Part shown: in pieces, positions 50,779-59,016 of the stretch
Layout of the letters: every line of letters starts with the position of its first letter
Position numbering within the stretch: the stretch's first letter is position 1
NCBI GenBank assembly: GCA_019239895.1
Contig: JAFAZH010000010.1
Coordinates: 1 to 64,000, forward strand
Length of the DNA stretch: 64,000 bases
From: Abditibacteriaceae bacterium
GTDB lineage: Bacteria > Armatimonadota > Abditibacteriia > Abditibacteriales > Abditibacteriaceae
Direction of reading: 5' to 3'
The notes under the pieces: generated by a model
Told to the model about the DNA's origin: nothing
The model's database searches: none
The model's input: only the letters and a program-made list of their open reading frames with translations
Made by a program: the position numbers and the translations under genes

Positions 50779-52106
50779 TACAGCGCGTTAGCGAGAAGGT
50801 CAATCTCTTCCCGCGTGCGCTTTTCGGTGCAGCAGAGGAGCATCACGTTTTCGAGTTCGGGGTAATCGCGCCCTAAATCGTAGCCGCCGATGATGGACTT
50901 TTCCAGCAGGCGTTGATTAACTTCCGCAACGGAAGACGGTACACGCACTGCAAACTCATGGAAGAAAGGTGCTTTGAAGGCTAATTCATAGCCCTTGCTT
51001 TTTGCTACCGCTTTAGCGGCATAGTGCGCTTTATGGTAAGACTGCTCAGCGCAATTTTTAAGGCCCTGTGGCCCCATCGCACTCAGATAAATACTTGCCA
51101 TCAGCGCACATAATGCCTGGTTGGTGCAGATGTTACTGGTGGCTTTCTCGCGGCGAATGTGCTGCTCGCGGGTTTGCAGCGTGAGCGTAAATCCCTCGCG
51201 CCCCTGTTCATCGGTGGTGGTGCCAACCAAGCGACCAGGCGCAAAACGTGCAAACTTTTTGCGGCAGCAAAAGAGACCCACGCCCGGCCCACCGAACTGG
51301 GCCGCAATGCCCAGCGATTGCCCTTCGGCCACCGCAATATCGGCCTCATAAGAGCCGGGTGGCGGCAGCAAGCCCAACGACACTGGATTAAAGACTGAAA
51401 TCAGCAGCGCCCCTTGCGCATGGGCCGCTTCACCAATCGCCTGCACATCTTCGAGGCAGCCAAAGAAGTTGGGCTGTTGCACCACCACTGCCGCCACATC
51501 TTTGCTAAGCCGCGAGGTTAGTTGCTCGGCATCGGTGATGCCATCGGCGAAAGGGATTTCCTCAATGGCAACTGGCAAGCCTTGCATGTAGGTATTGACT
51601 ACACGGCGATAGAAAGGGGAAACAGCGCGTGGCACTAAAAACCGACTGCGCTTGGTTACGGCCATCGCCATGAACAAGGCTTCGGCCAAGGCTGTCGCGC
51701 CGTCGTAGAGGCTGGCGTTGGCCATCTCCATCCCCGTCAGTTGGCAGAGCAGAGTTTGGAACTCATAGATAACTTGAAGTGTGCCCTGGGAAGTTTCGGC
51801 CTGATAAGGTGTGTAGGCTGTCGCAAACTCACCGCGTGAGGCAATAGCTGGCACAACGGCGGGAATGTAATGGTCATACATTCCCGCGCCCAGGAAAGAC
51901 GCAGCCTGGTCGAAGTTGACATTGCGCGCCGCCAGACTGTTCATCTTGCGGCGCACTTCTAATTCGGAAAGCGGTGCGCCAATGTCTAGTTTCGCGTGCT
52001 GGCGCAAGGCGGCAGGAATATCCGCAAAGAGGTCATCAATCGAGGCCACGCCTATCGTGCGCAGCATTTCGGCTTTATCGTGTTCAGTAAGAGCTGTGTA
52101 AGTCAT
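50778..52106 (-). CDS. gcvPA: Glycine dehydrogenase (decarboxylating) subunit 1
   Basis: A 442-residue N-terminal half of glycine decarboxylase (split P protein). MTYTALTEHDKAEMLRTIGV, SFLGAGMYDHYIPAVVP and YTPYQAETSQGTLQVIYEFQT are characteristic, and QPNFFGCLEDVQAIGEAAHA lies in the middle. The split PA/PB form is typical of Firmicutes, Thermotoga and several Terrabacteria, unlike the fused form of Proteobacteria. It is preceded by gcvH and followed by gcvPB. The ATG at 52106 is directly flanked by the TTTAGGG-rich arm of a repeat. Confidence 0.95.
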   Translation of the reverse strand: MTYTALTEHDKAEMLRTIGVASIDDLFADIPAALRQHAKLDIGAPLSELEVRRKMNSLAARNVNFDQAASFLGAGMYDHYIPAVVPAIASRGEFATAYTPYQAETSQGTLQVIYEFQTLLCQLTGMEMANASLYDGATALAEALFMAMAVTKRSRFLVPRAVSPFYRRVVNTYMQGLPVAIEEIPFADGITDAEQLTSRLSKDVAAVVVQQPNFFGCLEDVQAIGEAAHAQGALLISVFNPVSLGLLPPPGSYEADIAVAEGQSLGIAAQFGGPGVGLFCCRKKFARFAPGRLVGTTTDEQGREGFTLTLQTREQHIRREKATSNICTNQALCALMASIYLSAMGPQGLKNCAEQSYHKAHYAAKAVAKSKGYELAFKAPFFHEFAVRVPSSVAEVNQRLLEKSIIGGYDLGRDYPELENVMLLCCTEKRTREEIDLLANAL

Positions 52107-52109
52107 TTT

Positions 52110-52226
52110 TAGGGTTTAGGGGTCAGGGTTTAGGGGTCAGGGTTTAGGGTTTGGGCGTAATAGACGAGTCTGGTGCATATTGCATTTGTGCAATACCAGA
52201 CCCTATACCCCGAACCCTAAACCCTA
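52110..52226. repeat. Inverted repeat with TTTAGGG runs between gcvH and gcvPA
   Basis: The left arm (52110-52155) has seven runs of three or more G on the plus strand separated by TTTA or TCA; the right arm (about 52195-52226, ACCAGACCCTATACCCCGAA...) is the complementary C-rich sequence. A small inner hairpin TGCATATTGCATTTGTGCA-like sits between. It begins 4 bp upstream of the gcvPA start codon and ends 2 bp before the gcvH stop. Confidence 0.85.
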
Positions 52227-52227
52227 G

Positions 52228-52617
52228 TTAGTGTCCACCGTCGGCACGGTATGCGGTATAAGCGGCAGCATCCATCAGATCGCTGGGCAGGTTGGTGTCA
52301 CTTAATTTGACACGAATCATCCAGCCATCGGTATAAGGCGCATCGTTGATGATGGCTGGCTCATCCGAGACGGGAGTATTGACGGCAATTACTTCACCGG
52401 CCACAGGCGACAGTAATTCGGAAACGGCTTTGACCGACTCCACGACACCAAAGGAAACATCGGGCGAAACGGTGGCTCCCACTTCGGGCAATTCGACATA
52501 GACAACTTCACCTAACTCATGCTGGGCGTAATCGGTGATACCAATGGTGGCGACATCGCCTTCGACTCTTATCCATTCATCGGAGGATGAATACTTCAGA
52601 TCTGCTGGAACGTTCAT
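52228..52617 (-). CDS. gcvH: Glycine cleavage system H protein
   Basis: A 129-residue carrier protein whose lipoyl group shuttles the aminomethyl intermediate between the P, T and L proteins. The lipoyl lysine is Lys63 in FGVVESVKAVSELLSPVAGEV. NVPADLKYSSSDEWIRVEG and GITDYAQHELGEVVYVELP are the usual opening strands. Length is normal. It is between the GH92 mannosidase gene and gcvPA, all leftward. The ATG at 52617 is unambiguous. Confidence 0.96.
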   Translation of the reverse strand: MNVPADLKYSSSDEWIRVEGDVATIGITDYAQHELGEVVYVELPEVGATVSPDVSFGVVESVKAVSELLSPVAGEVIAVNTPVSDEPAIINDAPYTDGWMIRVKLSDTNLPSDLMDAAAYTAYRADGGH

Positions 52618-52717
52618 AATTTAATTATGCTCCCAAGTAGAGGCTCTAGACGACAATTTATTACTAAGGAAAATCAATAACTGAAATACTATCTCAAAAT
52701 TCTACTAATCTTATCCA

Positions 52718-55066
52718 CTAAAGCACTTCCGGCCCGGCAGAAGGTGGGGCCGCCTCCGGCGCGGCTCCCCAACTCTTATTGGGATGATTGCTCATCACCA
52801 ATTCGAGGGTGCCCCCATTTATAATATCACGATGGCTGAACCAGGGCTTATTCCAGTCTTGCCCATTGAGCCGCGCCGACTGAATATATTTATTGTCCCG
52901 CGAGCAATTTGGCGCGTTGACGATGAATTTTCTGCCCCCGCCTAAATCCAAGGTGACGCGCTTAAATAGCGGGCTGCCAATGTTGTAGCTGAGTGAGCCG
53001 GGTGTTACCGGGTAAAAACCTATCGCTGAGAAAACCACAAAGGCACTAAGCCCGCCGCCATCCTCATCGCCTGGTACACCCATCAAATCATTGCGAAACC
53101 ACATTTCCAGTAATGAACGCACACGCTTTTGCGTCTTCCAGGGCGCACCTGCATAATTGTAGAGGTAAGGAATGTGCATACTTGGCTCATTGCCCATTGA
53201 GAACTGGCCAACATTGCCGGTGTTATCGGGTAGTTGCGCATAAAATTCATAGCGGGATTTACCTAAATCTTCATTATAAAGTTGATCCAGGTTCTCGATA
53301 AACTTTTGCGGCCCACCCATCAATTGCACCAAGTCGCCAATATTATGCGGCACGTCCCAGCGATAAGTCCACCCATTGTTTTCGTCGTAATAGTCCCGCG
53401 TGCCCATGCCCCCCGAAAAGCGGTAATCAAACGGCTCGATAAAATTGCCGTCCGCCGCTTTGGGATGGAAGAATCCCGTCGCCTTATTGAACAGATTGCG
53501 ATAGTTATAAGATTGTTTCAGGAAAAAGTTATAATCATCCGTTTTGCCTAAAGCTTTAGCCATTTGAGCTAAACACCAATCGTCGTAACTGGCCGCGAGG
53601 GTGACAGCCACCGCCTGGCGTCTTTCGCCTCCGCTGACGGGCGTAGCGGTCTCGGCTTCACCCGGCTTAAGGGCAGGGAAGTAGCCTTTGTCCTGGTAGA
53701 ATTGATCCAGACTCCCGGCGGGTGCCCGCATCCAGGGAGCCAGAGTTTCTTCCATAAAAGTCTTCTTGCAATGGGCATACGCTGTCGCCAGGTCAAAGCC
53801 GCGCAGCCCTTTGCTATAAGCATCCCAGATGATGGCCGCGAAGTGCTTGCCGTTCATGGCATGACCATCGCCATTAATGCCCGGAAAGGTGGGCACCCAG
53901 CCGTCTTTATCGGCCTCGGCCATGCGCACATAAGAAGCAACTTTGGCGGCTTCCTGCTGGGGGTTAATCAGCACATGAAGAGGATGCAGGGCGCGATAAG
54001 TGTCCCAACTCCAGTCGTCGGTATAGAAACTGACTCCATTGTCGCTGTGGACTTGGCCGTCGAAGGCATTATAATACTGGCCATCTTCGGAGATATTGAC
54101 CATGCGTTCATAGTCTCGATACAGCGCGGTATAGAAGATCGTTTTGTCGTTATCAGAGCCGCCCATCACAGCGATTTTGCCCAGAGCTTGATTCCAGATG
54201 GCCCGGCCAGTCGCCGCGACTTTATCGAGGTTGGAGTCTCCAATTTCTTCGCCTAAATTCTTTCTGGCCTGCTCTGTGCTGATATAAGAAACCCCATAGC
54301 GCACTGCCAGTCGGGAATTGGCCGGGCCAAACGACAAGAGAAGCGCCGCCTCTCTACCGGAAGCCGCATTTACCCCATAACGAGCTACATTATTTTCAAA
54401 GGCCCCGCTTTTTTCGGGTCTGGCACTCAGCAGCATATAGAGGTAAACCTTGGTGCTGCCGCCTAACCTTTGATAGCCACTAACGGCATTGCCTTGAACC
54501 TTTAACTCACCATCCCGCGTCGAGAGTAGCAGGTAATGGGTGCTGGTGTTGCCATAACTAAAGGTGTAGATAGCCGATTTATGCGAAGGGGCGAAGGCGA
54601 CATCCGTTTGGCAGTCATCCAGATAAACCGAATATTTGTAGGGTGTCGTTTTCTCTAAGTCATAGTTGTAGCGCGTCAGGAGGTTAGGATTATTGGCATC
54701 GCCATCAAAGGGGCGAAGGTTGAAAGCGGAACCACCGCGATGCCCCGTGACAATGATGGGCAGGCCAGCAAGGTATTCCGAAGTAAAGCTGCCCCGCTGT
54801 GGGTAAACGCGCATCATGCTGTTAGGCAAATGCACGGTGGGATAGGTGGGAACTAATAAATGACTGATATTGCCGATATACGGATTAACATAATCAACCG
54901 ACCCACTACGACGAGTGGTGGAGCTTAACCCCTGCGCGTTTACGCCTGTGGCAAGGCACAGGCAGGTATAGATTAAAGTTATCCACCGACCAAACTTAGC
55001 CTGCGTTGCGCGCCAAACCAAGAGCAAAGCAAGGTCAATGCGGTGAGTGAGGTGAACAGGCGGCAT
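52718..55066 (-). CDS. GH92 family alpha-mannosidase
   Basis: A 782-residue exported glycoside hydrolase of family 92, which cleaves alpha-1,2- and related mannosides with Ca2+. After a basic leader and hydrophobic signal segment (WITLIYTCLCLATGVNAQ) come VDYVNPYIGNISHLLVPTYPTVHLPNSMMRVYP (the family's start), DDWSWDTYRALHPL, WVPTFPGINGDGHAMNGKHFAAIIWDAYSKG and GNEPSMHIPYLYNYAGAPWKTQ, with GVPGDEDGGGLSAFVVFSAIGFYPVTPG carrying the catalytic acidic residues. Its place in the middle of the glycine cleavage genes, between gcvT and gcvH, has no obvious metabolic reason. The C-terminal Pro/Ala-rich tail is dispensable-looking. Confidence 0.9.
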   Translation of the reverse strand: MPPVHLTHRIDLALLLVWRATQAKFGRWITLIYTCLCLATGVNAQGLSSTTRRSGSVDYVNPYIGNISHLLVPTYPTVHLPNSMMRVYPQRGSFTSEYLAGLPIIVTGHRGGSAFNLRPFDGDANNPNLLTRYNYDLEKTTPYKYSVYLDDCQTDVAFAPSHKSAIYTFSYGNTSTHYLLLSTRDGELKVQGNAVSGYQRLGGSTKVYLYMLLSARPEKSGAFENNVARYGVNAASGREAALLLSFGPANSRLAVRYGVSYISTEQARKNLGEEIGDSNLDKVAATGRAIWNQALGKIAVMGGSDNDKTIFYTALYRDYERMVNISEDGQYYNAFDGQVHSDNGVSFYTDDWSWDTYRALHPLHVLINPQQEAAKVASYVRMAEADKDGWVPTFPGINGDGHAMNGKHFAAIIWDAYSKGLRGFDLATAYAHCKKTFMEETLAPWMRAPAGSLDQFYQDKGYFPALKPGEAETATPVSGGERRQAVAVTLAASYDDWCLAQMAKALGKTDDYNFFLKQSYNYRNLFNKATGFFHPKAADGNFIEPFDYRFSGGMGTRDYYDENNGWTYRWDVPHNIGDLVQLMGGPQKFIENLDQLYNEDLGKSRYEFYAQLPDNTGNVGQFSMGNEPSMHIPYLYNYAGAPWKTQKRVRSLLEMWFRNDLMGVPGDEDGGGLSAFVVFSAIGFYPVTPGSLSYNIGSPLFKRVTLDLGGGRKFIVNAPNCSRDNKYIQSARLNGQDWNKPWFSHRDIINGGTLELVMSNHPNKSWGAAPEAAPPSAGPEVL

Positions 55067-55126
55067 GGCGACTAAGCGCCATTTGCCATTAAAGGTTATG
55101 TGCTTCGTTGCGAATACCCTTCAAAT

Positions 55127-56203
55127 TCATTTCTTGCCATGCGCCACAAAGGGCGGCTGTACAATTTCCGCCGGGTGAGCGGCATTGCGCACAACCACTT
55201 CCACGGTGTCACCCAACGATAAGCCAATCGGTAACATGGCAAGAGCGATGCTGCTGCCCAGTGTGGGGCTAAGCGTGCCGGAAGTGACTTCCCCCACAGG
55301 ATTACCATTCTTAGTGACGGGATAACCATCACGGGCAATGGCTTTGGTTTGCACTTTTAGGCCGCGTATGCGTTGCGTGGCTGGGCCTTTAGCTTCCAGT
55401 GCGGCGCGTCCGATAAAATCGCCTTTGTCGAACTTGACGGCCCAGGCACAGCCGGATTCTTGGGGTGTCCACTCTTCGCGCAGTTCATGCCCGTAAAGGG
55501 GCAAGCCTGCCTCCAACCGCAAAACATCACGGGCACCTAAGCCACAGGGCGTTACGCCGTTATCTAACAGGGCACGCCACACTTGAGGAGCGTCTTCGGC
55601 GCGGAACATAAATTCAAAGCCATCACAACCAGTATAGCCGCCCCGCGCTAATAAACCTTTGGCCCCGGTTAGAGAGGCTTGCTGGCAATCGCGCCACTTC
55701 ATCGTCGAAAGGTCAAGACCATCTACGAGGGGCTGCAACTTTTCCACAGCTTGCACGCCCTGAATCGCTAGCATTGCCTGATTCGCATAACGATTCTGAA
55801 TCGAAAGCTGAGGCAGATGAGCTTGCAGATGCGGTTCGTCTAGAGCAGCGCGGGAGGCGTTGACGACGATCATCCATTCATCCTCGCCCAGGCGATAGCC
55901 CATGATGTCATCAATCACACCGCCTGCTTCGTTAAGCAGTAGGGCATAGGCGACACGACCCACGCCAACTTTACTCCAATCGGCTGAGACCACACCATTT
56001 AAGGCGGTGGCAATGTCACTGCCTGTGACATCGAGTTGCCCCATGTGTGAGACATCAAAGACGCCACAACCTTCGCGCACAGCGCGCACTTCTTCAATCA
56101 CGCCACGATACTGCACGGGCATTTCCCAGCCTGCAAAAGGCACCAGCCGCGCTCCGGCAGCGGCATGTTCATCGTATAACGCGGTTCGTTTTAAATCATT
56201 CAT
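55127..56203 (-). CDS. gcvT: Glycine cleavage system aminomethyltransferase (T protein)
   Basis: A 358-residue folate-dependent enzyme that releases ammonia and forms methylene-tetrahydrofolate from the aminomethylated H protein. TALYDEHAAAGARLVPFAGWEMPVQY, GVFDVSHMGQLDVTG, GLGARDVLRLEAGLPLYGHEL and GEVTSGTLSPTLGSSIALAM are characteristic. ATG 56203 is preferred, since relatives start near this point; ATG 56212 and 56230 are in frame. It is the first recognisable gcv gene of the leftward block, with the DUF2993 gene ending 65 bp upstream. No glycine riboswitch is visible upstream. Confidence 0.94.
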   Translation of the reverse strand: MNDLKRTALYDEHAAAGARLVPFAGWEMPVQYRGVIEEVRAVREGCGVFDVSHMGQLDVTGSDIATALNGVVSADWSKVGVGRVAYALLLNEAGGVIDDIMGYRLGEDEWMIVVNASRAALDEPHLQAHLPQLSIQNRYANQAMLAIQGVQAVEKLQPLVDGLDLSTMKWRDCQQASLTGAKGLLARGGYTGCDGFEFMFRAEDAPQVWRALLDNGVTPCGLGARDVLRLEAGLPLYGHELREEWTPQESGCAWAVKFDKGDFIGRAALEAKGPATQRIRGLKVQTKAIARDGYPVTKNGNPVGEVTSGTLSPTLGSSIALAMLPIGLSLGDTVEVVVRNAAHPAEIVQPPFVAHGKK

Positions 56204-56267
56204 AGTTACCATCTTAGGATATAAGAACAAAGGGAATTAGGGCAATTCATAACTGCCTCTTACCCAT

Positions 56268-57071
56268 TTAGTGGCCCTTAATGAACGGCAAATCAGCATC
56301 CAATTGCAACTTGTTATTCTGGGCGTGAATATTAGTGATGTTGACGCGAAAAGGCCACTTATGCTCGCGGTCGAAGACATAAATTGGGTTGACATGGCCG
56401 ACCAAGCTATTGCCGATAGTTGGCCCAACTGGCACATCAACCATTTTAACCTGGGGATGAGTGAGCCAGACTTCGCCGCCATTGTGTGCTTCCAGATTCG
56501 CCGTAAGGGTGAACGGTACCGGCACTTCCACCAGGGGCAAAGGCTTCTTGCCTTCAATCGTGATGGTGTTACCCCGGACGGTGACATGCGGGTTTTGAAT
56601 ATCCTGGATACGCGTGCGAACGACAGCCTCTAAGGAAACTGCTGGCACCACCAGACGCGCCGATGACGGCCCGCTATGAACGAGTTTCAGCAGCGCATCT
56701 TTTTTCAGGGCATCTAAATCATAGGAGAGGTCATCAAAACTAAAACTGGCCAATTCAAGCGGCAAATCATTCCAGATGAAGTCCCTCATCTGAAGCTCAA
56801 AATGCCCCACATGGCCCTGATGCCGGGCATTGTCGGCTGGCAGCAGTGGCAACCCATTGATGCGGCCTAAATTGCCTAGATTTATCTGCACCGTTTTAAA
56901 CTTGCCATGCAAGACATCCGTGCCACGCTTGCCCTCAACATGCACTTGCACCTGCGCACCCGGAAATCGCTTTTGCAGGGCTGCTTGCGCCTTATGCTCC
57001 ACTTTGCTTGGCGTGGCCTGCGAATTAAAAAGAAAAAAGCCACCTAAAATGGCTGCCAATAAAAATCCCAT
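56268..57071 (-). CDS. DUF2993 (LmeA-like) lipid-binding protein
   Basis: A 267-residue protein with a hydrophobic N-terminal segment (GFLLAAILGGFFLFNSQA) and a DUF2993 domain. Signs of the family are the start KVEHKAQAALQKRFPGAQVQV, the VHVEGKRGTDVLHGKFKTVQINLGNL strand, FSFDDLSYDLDALKK, and TLTANLEAHNGGEVWLTHPQVKMVDVPVG. Family members such as LmeA bind phospholipid or act on membrane-linked glycans. The repeat at 57080-57243 begins just beyond its ATG. Confidence 0.8.
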   Translation of the reverse strand: MGFLLAAILGGFFLFNSQATPSKVEHKAQAALQKRFPGAQVQVHVEGKRGTDVLHGKFKTVQINLGNLGRINGLPLLPADNARHQGHVGHFELQMRDFIWNDLPLELASFSFDDLSYDLDALKKDALLKLVHSGPSSARLVVPAVSLEAVVRTRIQDIQNPHVTVRGNTITIEGKKPLPLVEVPVPFTLTANLEAHNGGEVWLTHPQVKMVDVPVGPTIGNSLVGHVNPIYVFDREHKWPFRVNITNIHAQNNKLQLDADLPFIKGH

Positions 57072-57079
57072 CGCTGCTC

Positions 57080-57243
57080 CGGGTTCCGGGTTTAGGGGTC
57101 AGGGTTTAGAGGTCGAGGGTTGAGGTCTAAGGGGCGAAATGAGTTTACTCAGCATTCGTCCAATGTCCTTCTTCCGGGCTGCTTAATCATGTTAAGTTTA
57201 GAATCCAATAGTGTGCTAATTACCAAACCCTAAACCCCAATTT
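57080..57243. repeat. Inverted repeat, TTTAGGG/AAACCCTA type
   Basis: GGGTTCCGGGTTTAGGGGTC near 57080 and AGGGTTTAGAGGTCGAGGGT pair with ACCAAACCCTAAACCCCAAT at 57224-57243. The interior (about 57140-57220) is not repetitive. The right end overlaps the stop codon of the small membrane protein gene (57242-57244). Confidence 0.75.
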
Positions 57244-57538
57244 AACGTCCTCGGCTGAAATACATGGTGAATAAGAATAGCAGAATGCAGATAATGCCCA
57301 GACCCAACTGAGGGCCATTGGTCTGCATCCGGTCACGCACCGCCGCGCCTCTTGCCTCCATTTCTACTTGGTGCATGTGCTGCACAATAGCATCGGGATC
57401 ATCGCCGGGACGGGGTGCGTCGTCCACCCGGCGGCGCGAACTGGCTTTGACCATACGCGTCCACAGCAGTAGTCCGACACAAACTGAAAAGCCAATCCAG
57501 ACAAAAGCCACAACCAGGGTCAACGTTGAATGGCCCAT
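57242..57538 (-). CDS. Small protein with two membrane helices
   Basis: A 98-residue protein with a membrane helix at each end (LTLVVAFVWIGFSVCVGLLLW and LGLGIICILLFLFTMYF) and between them a basic and then acidic cytosolic stretch (ASSRRRVDDAPRPGDDPDAI, QHMHQVEMEARGAAVRDRM). I do not recognise it. It lies 30 bp downstream of the M16-like gene and may be translated with it. Confidence 0.55.
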   Translation of the reverse strand: MGHSTLTLVVAFVWIGFSVCVGLLLWTRMVKASSRRRVDDAPRPGDDPDAIVQHMHQVEMEARGAAVRDRMQTNGPQLGLGIICILLFLFTMYFSRGR

Positions 57539-57568
57539 AAGTTATGCTCCCCTTGAATAGAATGAGTT

Positions 57569-58828
57569 TTAACGCGGAACCGTCAGTTCCTTTGGCCCTA
57601 ATGTCACAACTGTAAAATCACGCGGCGGGTGGGCCGCATAAAATGCTGCAATAGTGTCCGGCGTTACGGCATTGATGGCTTCGGTAATTTCATCTAAAGA
57701 GCGCACCCGCCCTAACATAAATTGATCGCGGGCAATGGCCCCAGCCCGTGCCCGCGAGCTTTCTTCCTGCATCACGAGGCTCGACAACATCCCAATTTTA
57801 GCACGTTCCACTTCGTCTGGGGTAACGCCGTCGGCAATGCGCTGTAATTCACCAATGAGCACATCGAGGGTTTCCTGACTACGCTCCGGCGTGGTGCCCG
57901 CATAAGCCAGATTGAAGCCACAGCCGCGCAGTGTGGCCGCTGACGCCGAAACGGAGTAAACCAGCCCCCGCTTTTCGCGCACTTCGGTAAAGAGTCGTGC
58001 CCCCATGCCACCACTGAGCACCGAAGTCGCTACGCGATGATTGTAAAAATCAGGATCGGTAGAGGGTACCCCCGGATAAGCCACACCTATTTGCTCCTGA
58101 GCGGTTTCCTGAACGATGTGGTGATAAACCGGCTGTGGCACGGGATGGGGCTGCTCCGCCTTGGGGCCAGCGCCCTGCCAGTCGCCGAACAGAGTTTCCA
58201 GGTGCGAGACAATCGCTTCAAAATCAAGATTGCCTGCCAGGGCAATGATGGCTCCTGCTGGGCGAAAGCGGGCGGCGTGGTCACGGCGTAAATCTTCTAA
58301 GGTAAGGGCGTTTAACCCTTCTCGTGTGCCATAGGGGGAACGACCATAATTATCCGGGAAGTAGAGGCGGCGCAGTTGGACAAACATCTTGCGCGCCGGG
58401 GCATCTTCGAGTGAGTCAAGAGCTTGTAAGGCCAGGTCGCGTTGCGCTTCCCATTCATCAGCGGGCAGTTGCGGGCGGCGAATAATGTCGGCATAAACAG
58501 TGAGGGCATCTGCCAGATAATCACCCAGAGTGGCTCCGCCATAAGTGGTGTATTCAACATCGGAGCCGCCACCACGATCAATGCCAAGGTCATCCAGAGC
58601 GTCTGATAACTCCCGGCTATTGCGCCCTCCCGCGCCGCGATAGGATAACCCTTCTAAAACCGAAGTCAGTCCCTCGCGGCCTGGCGGCTCAGTGGCGGAA
58701 CCGGCAGGAATCAAAAAAGCCCAGGCTGCGGCTCGCTTACCCGGCATCGGTTCAGCGACAATCGTTATTCCATTGGCTAATTGGTGGGTGCGTGTAGCAG
58801 CAGTTGAAGTTTGCGAAAGGGAAAGCAA
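57569..58828 (-). CDS. M16 family peptidase-like protein lacking the zinc motif
   Basis: A 419-residue two-domain protein of the M16 (processing peptidase) fold. The N-terminal lobe begins NGITIVAEPMPGKRAAAWAFLIPAGSATEPPGREGL and the C-terminal lobe includes GGMGARLFTEVREKRGLVYSVSA, the usual RG(L/R)xY segment. The zinc-binding HxxEH of active members is replaced by Ser56-x-x-Glu59-Gly60 (TSVLEGL), so it should be inactive alone, like the non-catalytic subunit of heterodimeric M16 peptidases. No active partner is in the window. The start is TTG 58828 with GGAGA 7 nt upstream, inside the palindrome at 58838-58853. Confidence 0.85.
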   Translation of the reverse strand: MLSLSQTSTAATRTHQLANGITIVAEPMPGKRAAAWAFLIPAGSATEPPGREGLTSVLEGLSYRGAGGRNSRELSDALDDLGIDRGGGSDVEYTTYGGATLGDYLADALTVYADIIRRPQLPADEWEAQRDLALQALDSLEDAPARKMFVQLRRLYFPDNYGRSPYGTREGLNALTLEDLRRDHAARFRPAGAIIALAGNLDFEAIVSHLETLFGDWQGAGPKAEQPHPVPQPVYHHIVQETAQEQIGVAYPGVPSTDPDFYNHRVATSVLSGGMGARLFTEVREKRGLVYSVSASAATLRGCGFNLAYAGTTPERSQETLDVLIGELQRIADGVTPDEVERAKIGMLSSLVMQEESSRARAGAIARDQFMLGRVRSLDEITEAINAVTPDTIAAFYAAHPPRDFTVVTLGPKELTVPR

Positions 58829-58837
58829 ATCGAAGTC

Positions 58838-58853
58838 TCCGTAAATTTACGGA
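58838..58853 (-). promoter_or_regulatory. 16-bp palindrome overlapping the M16 ribosome-binding site
   Basis: TCCGTAAATTTACGGA is a perfect palindrome. On the minus strand its 3-prime end supplies the GGA of the GGAGA ribosome site before TTG 58828. It could be an operator or, in mRNA, a hairpin that hides the ribosome site. Confidence 0.4.
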
Positions 58854-58880
58854 CTACAGTTTAACAGCTTTATGGTGTGC

Positions 58881-59016
58881 CCCCTGAATGAATTCAGTGG
58901 CTGCAAGACGAAGCCTGCCTACGCAGGCTCATGTCAGATGCTTAAAGGCAACACGACAGTGTTTACAAGTCCGCGTAGGCGGACTTTGTTTTGCAGCCAC
59001 TGAATTCATTCAGGGG
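58881..59016. repeat. Inverted repeat, GAATTCATTCAGGGG family, perfect 26-bp arms
   Basis: Arms 58881-58906 and 58991-59016 are perfectly complementary; beyond them AAGCCTGCCTACGCAGGCT and AGTCCGCGTAGGCGGACT form inner stems. Related arms occur in 45858-45955 and, in the middle section, at the RAYT flanks. The stop codon (59006-59008) and last three codons of the MBL-fold gene lie inside the right arm. Confidence 0.92.

Noticed and set aside
56204..56267. Glycine riboswitch upstream of gcvT
   Set aside because: The gap to the preceding gene is only about 65 bp and contains none of the conserved riboswitch core, so control by such an element is not supported here.
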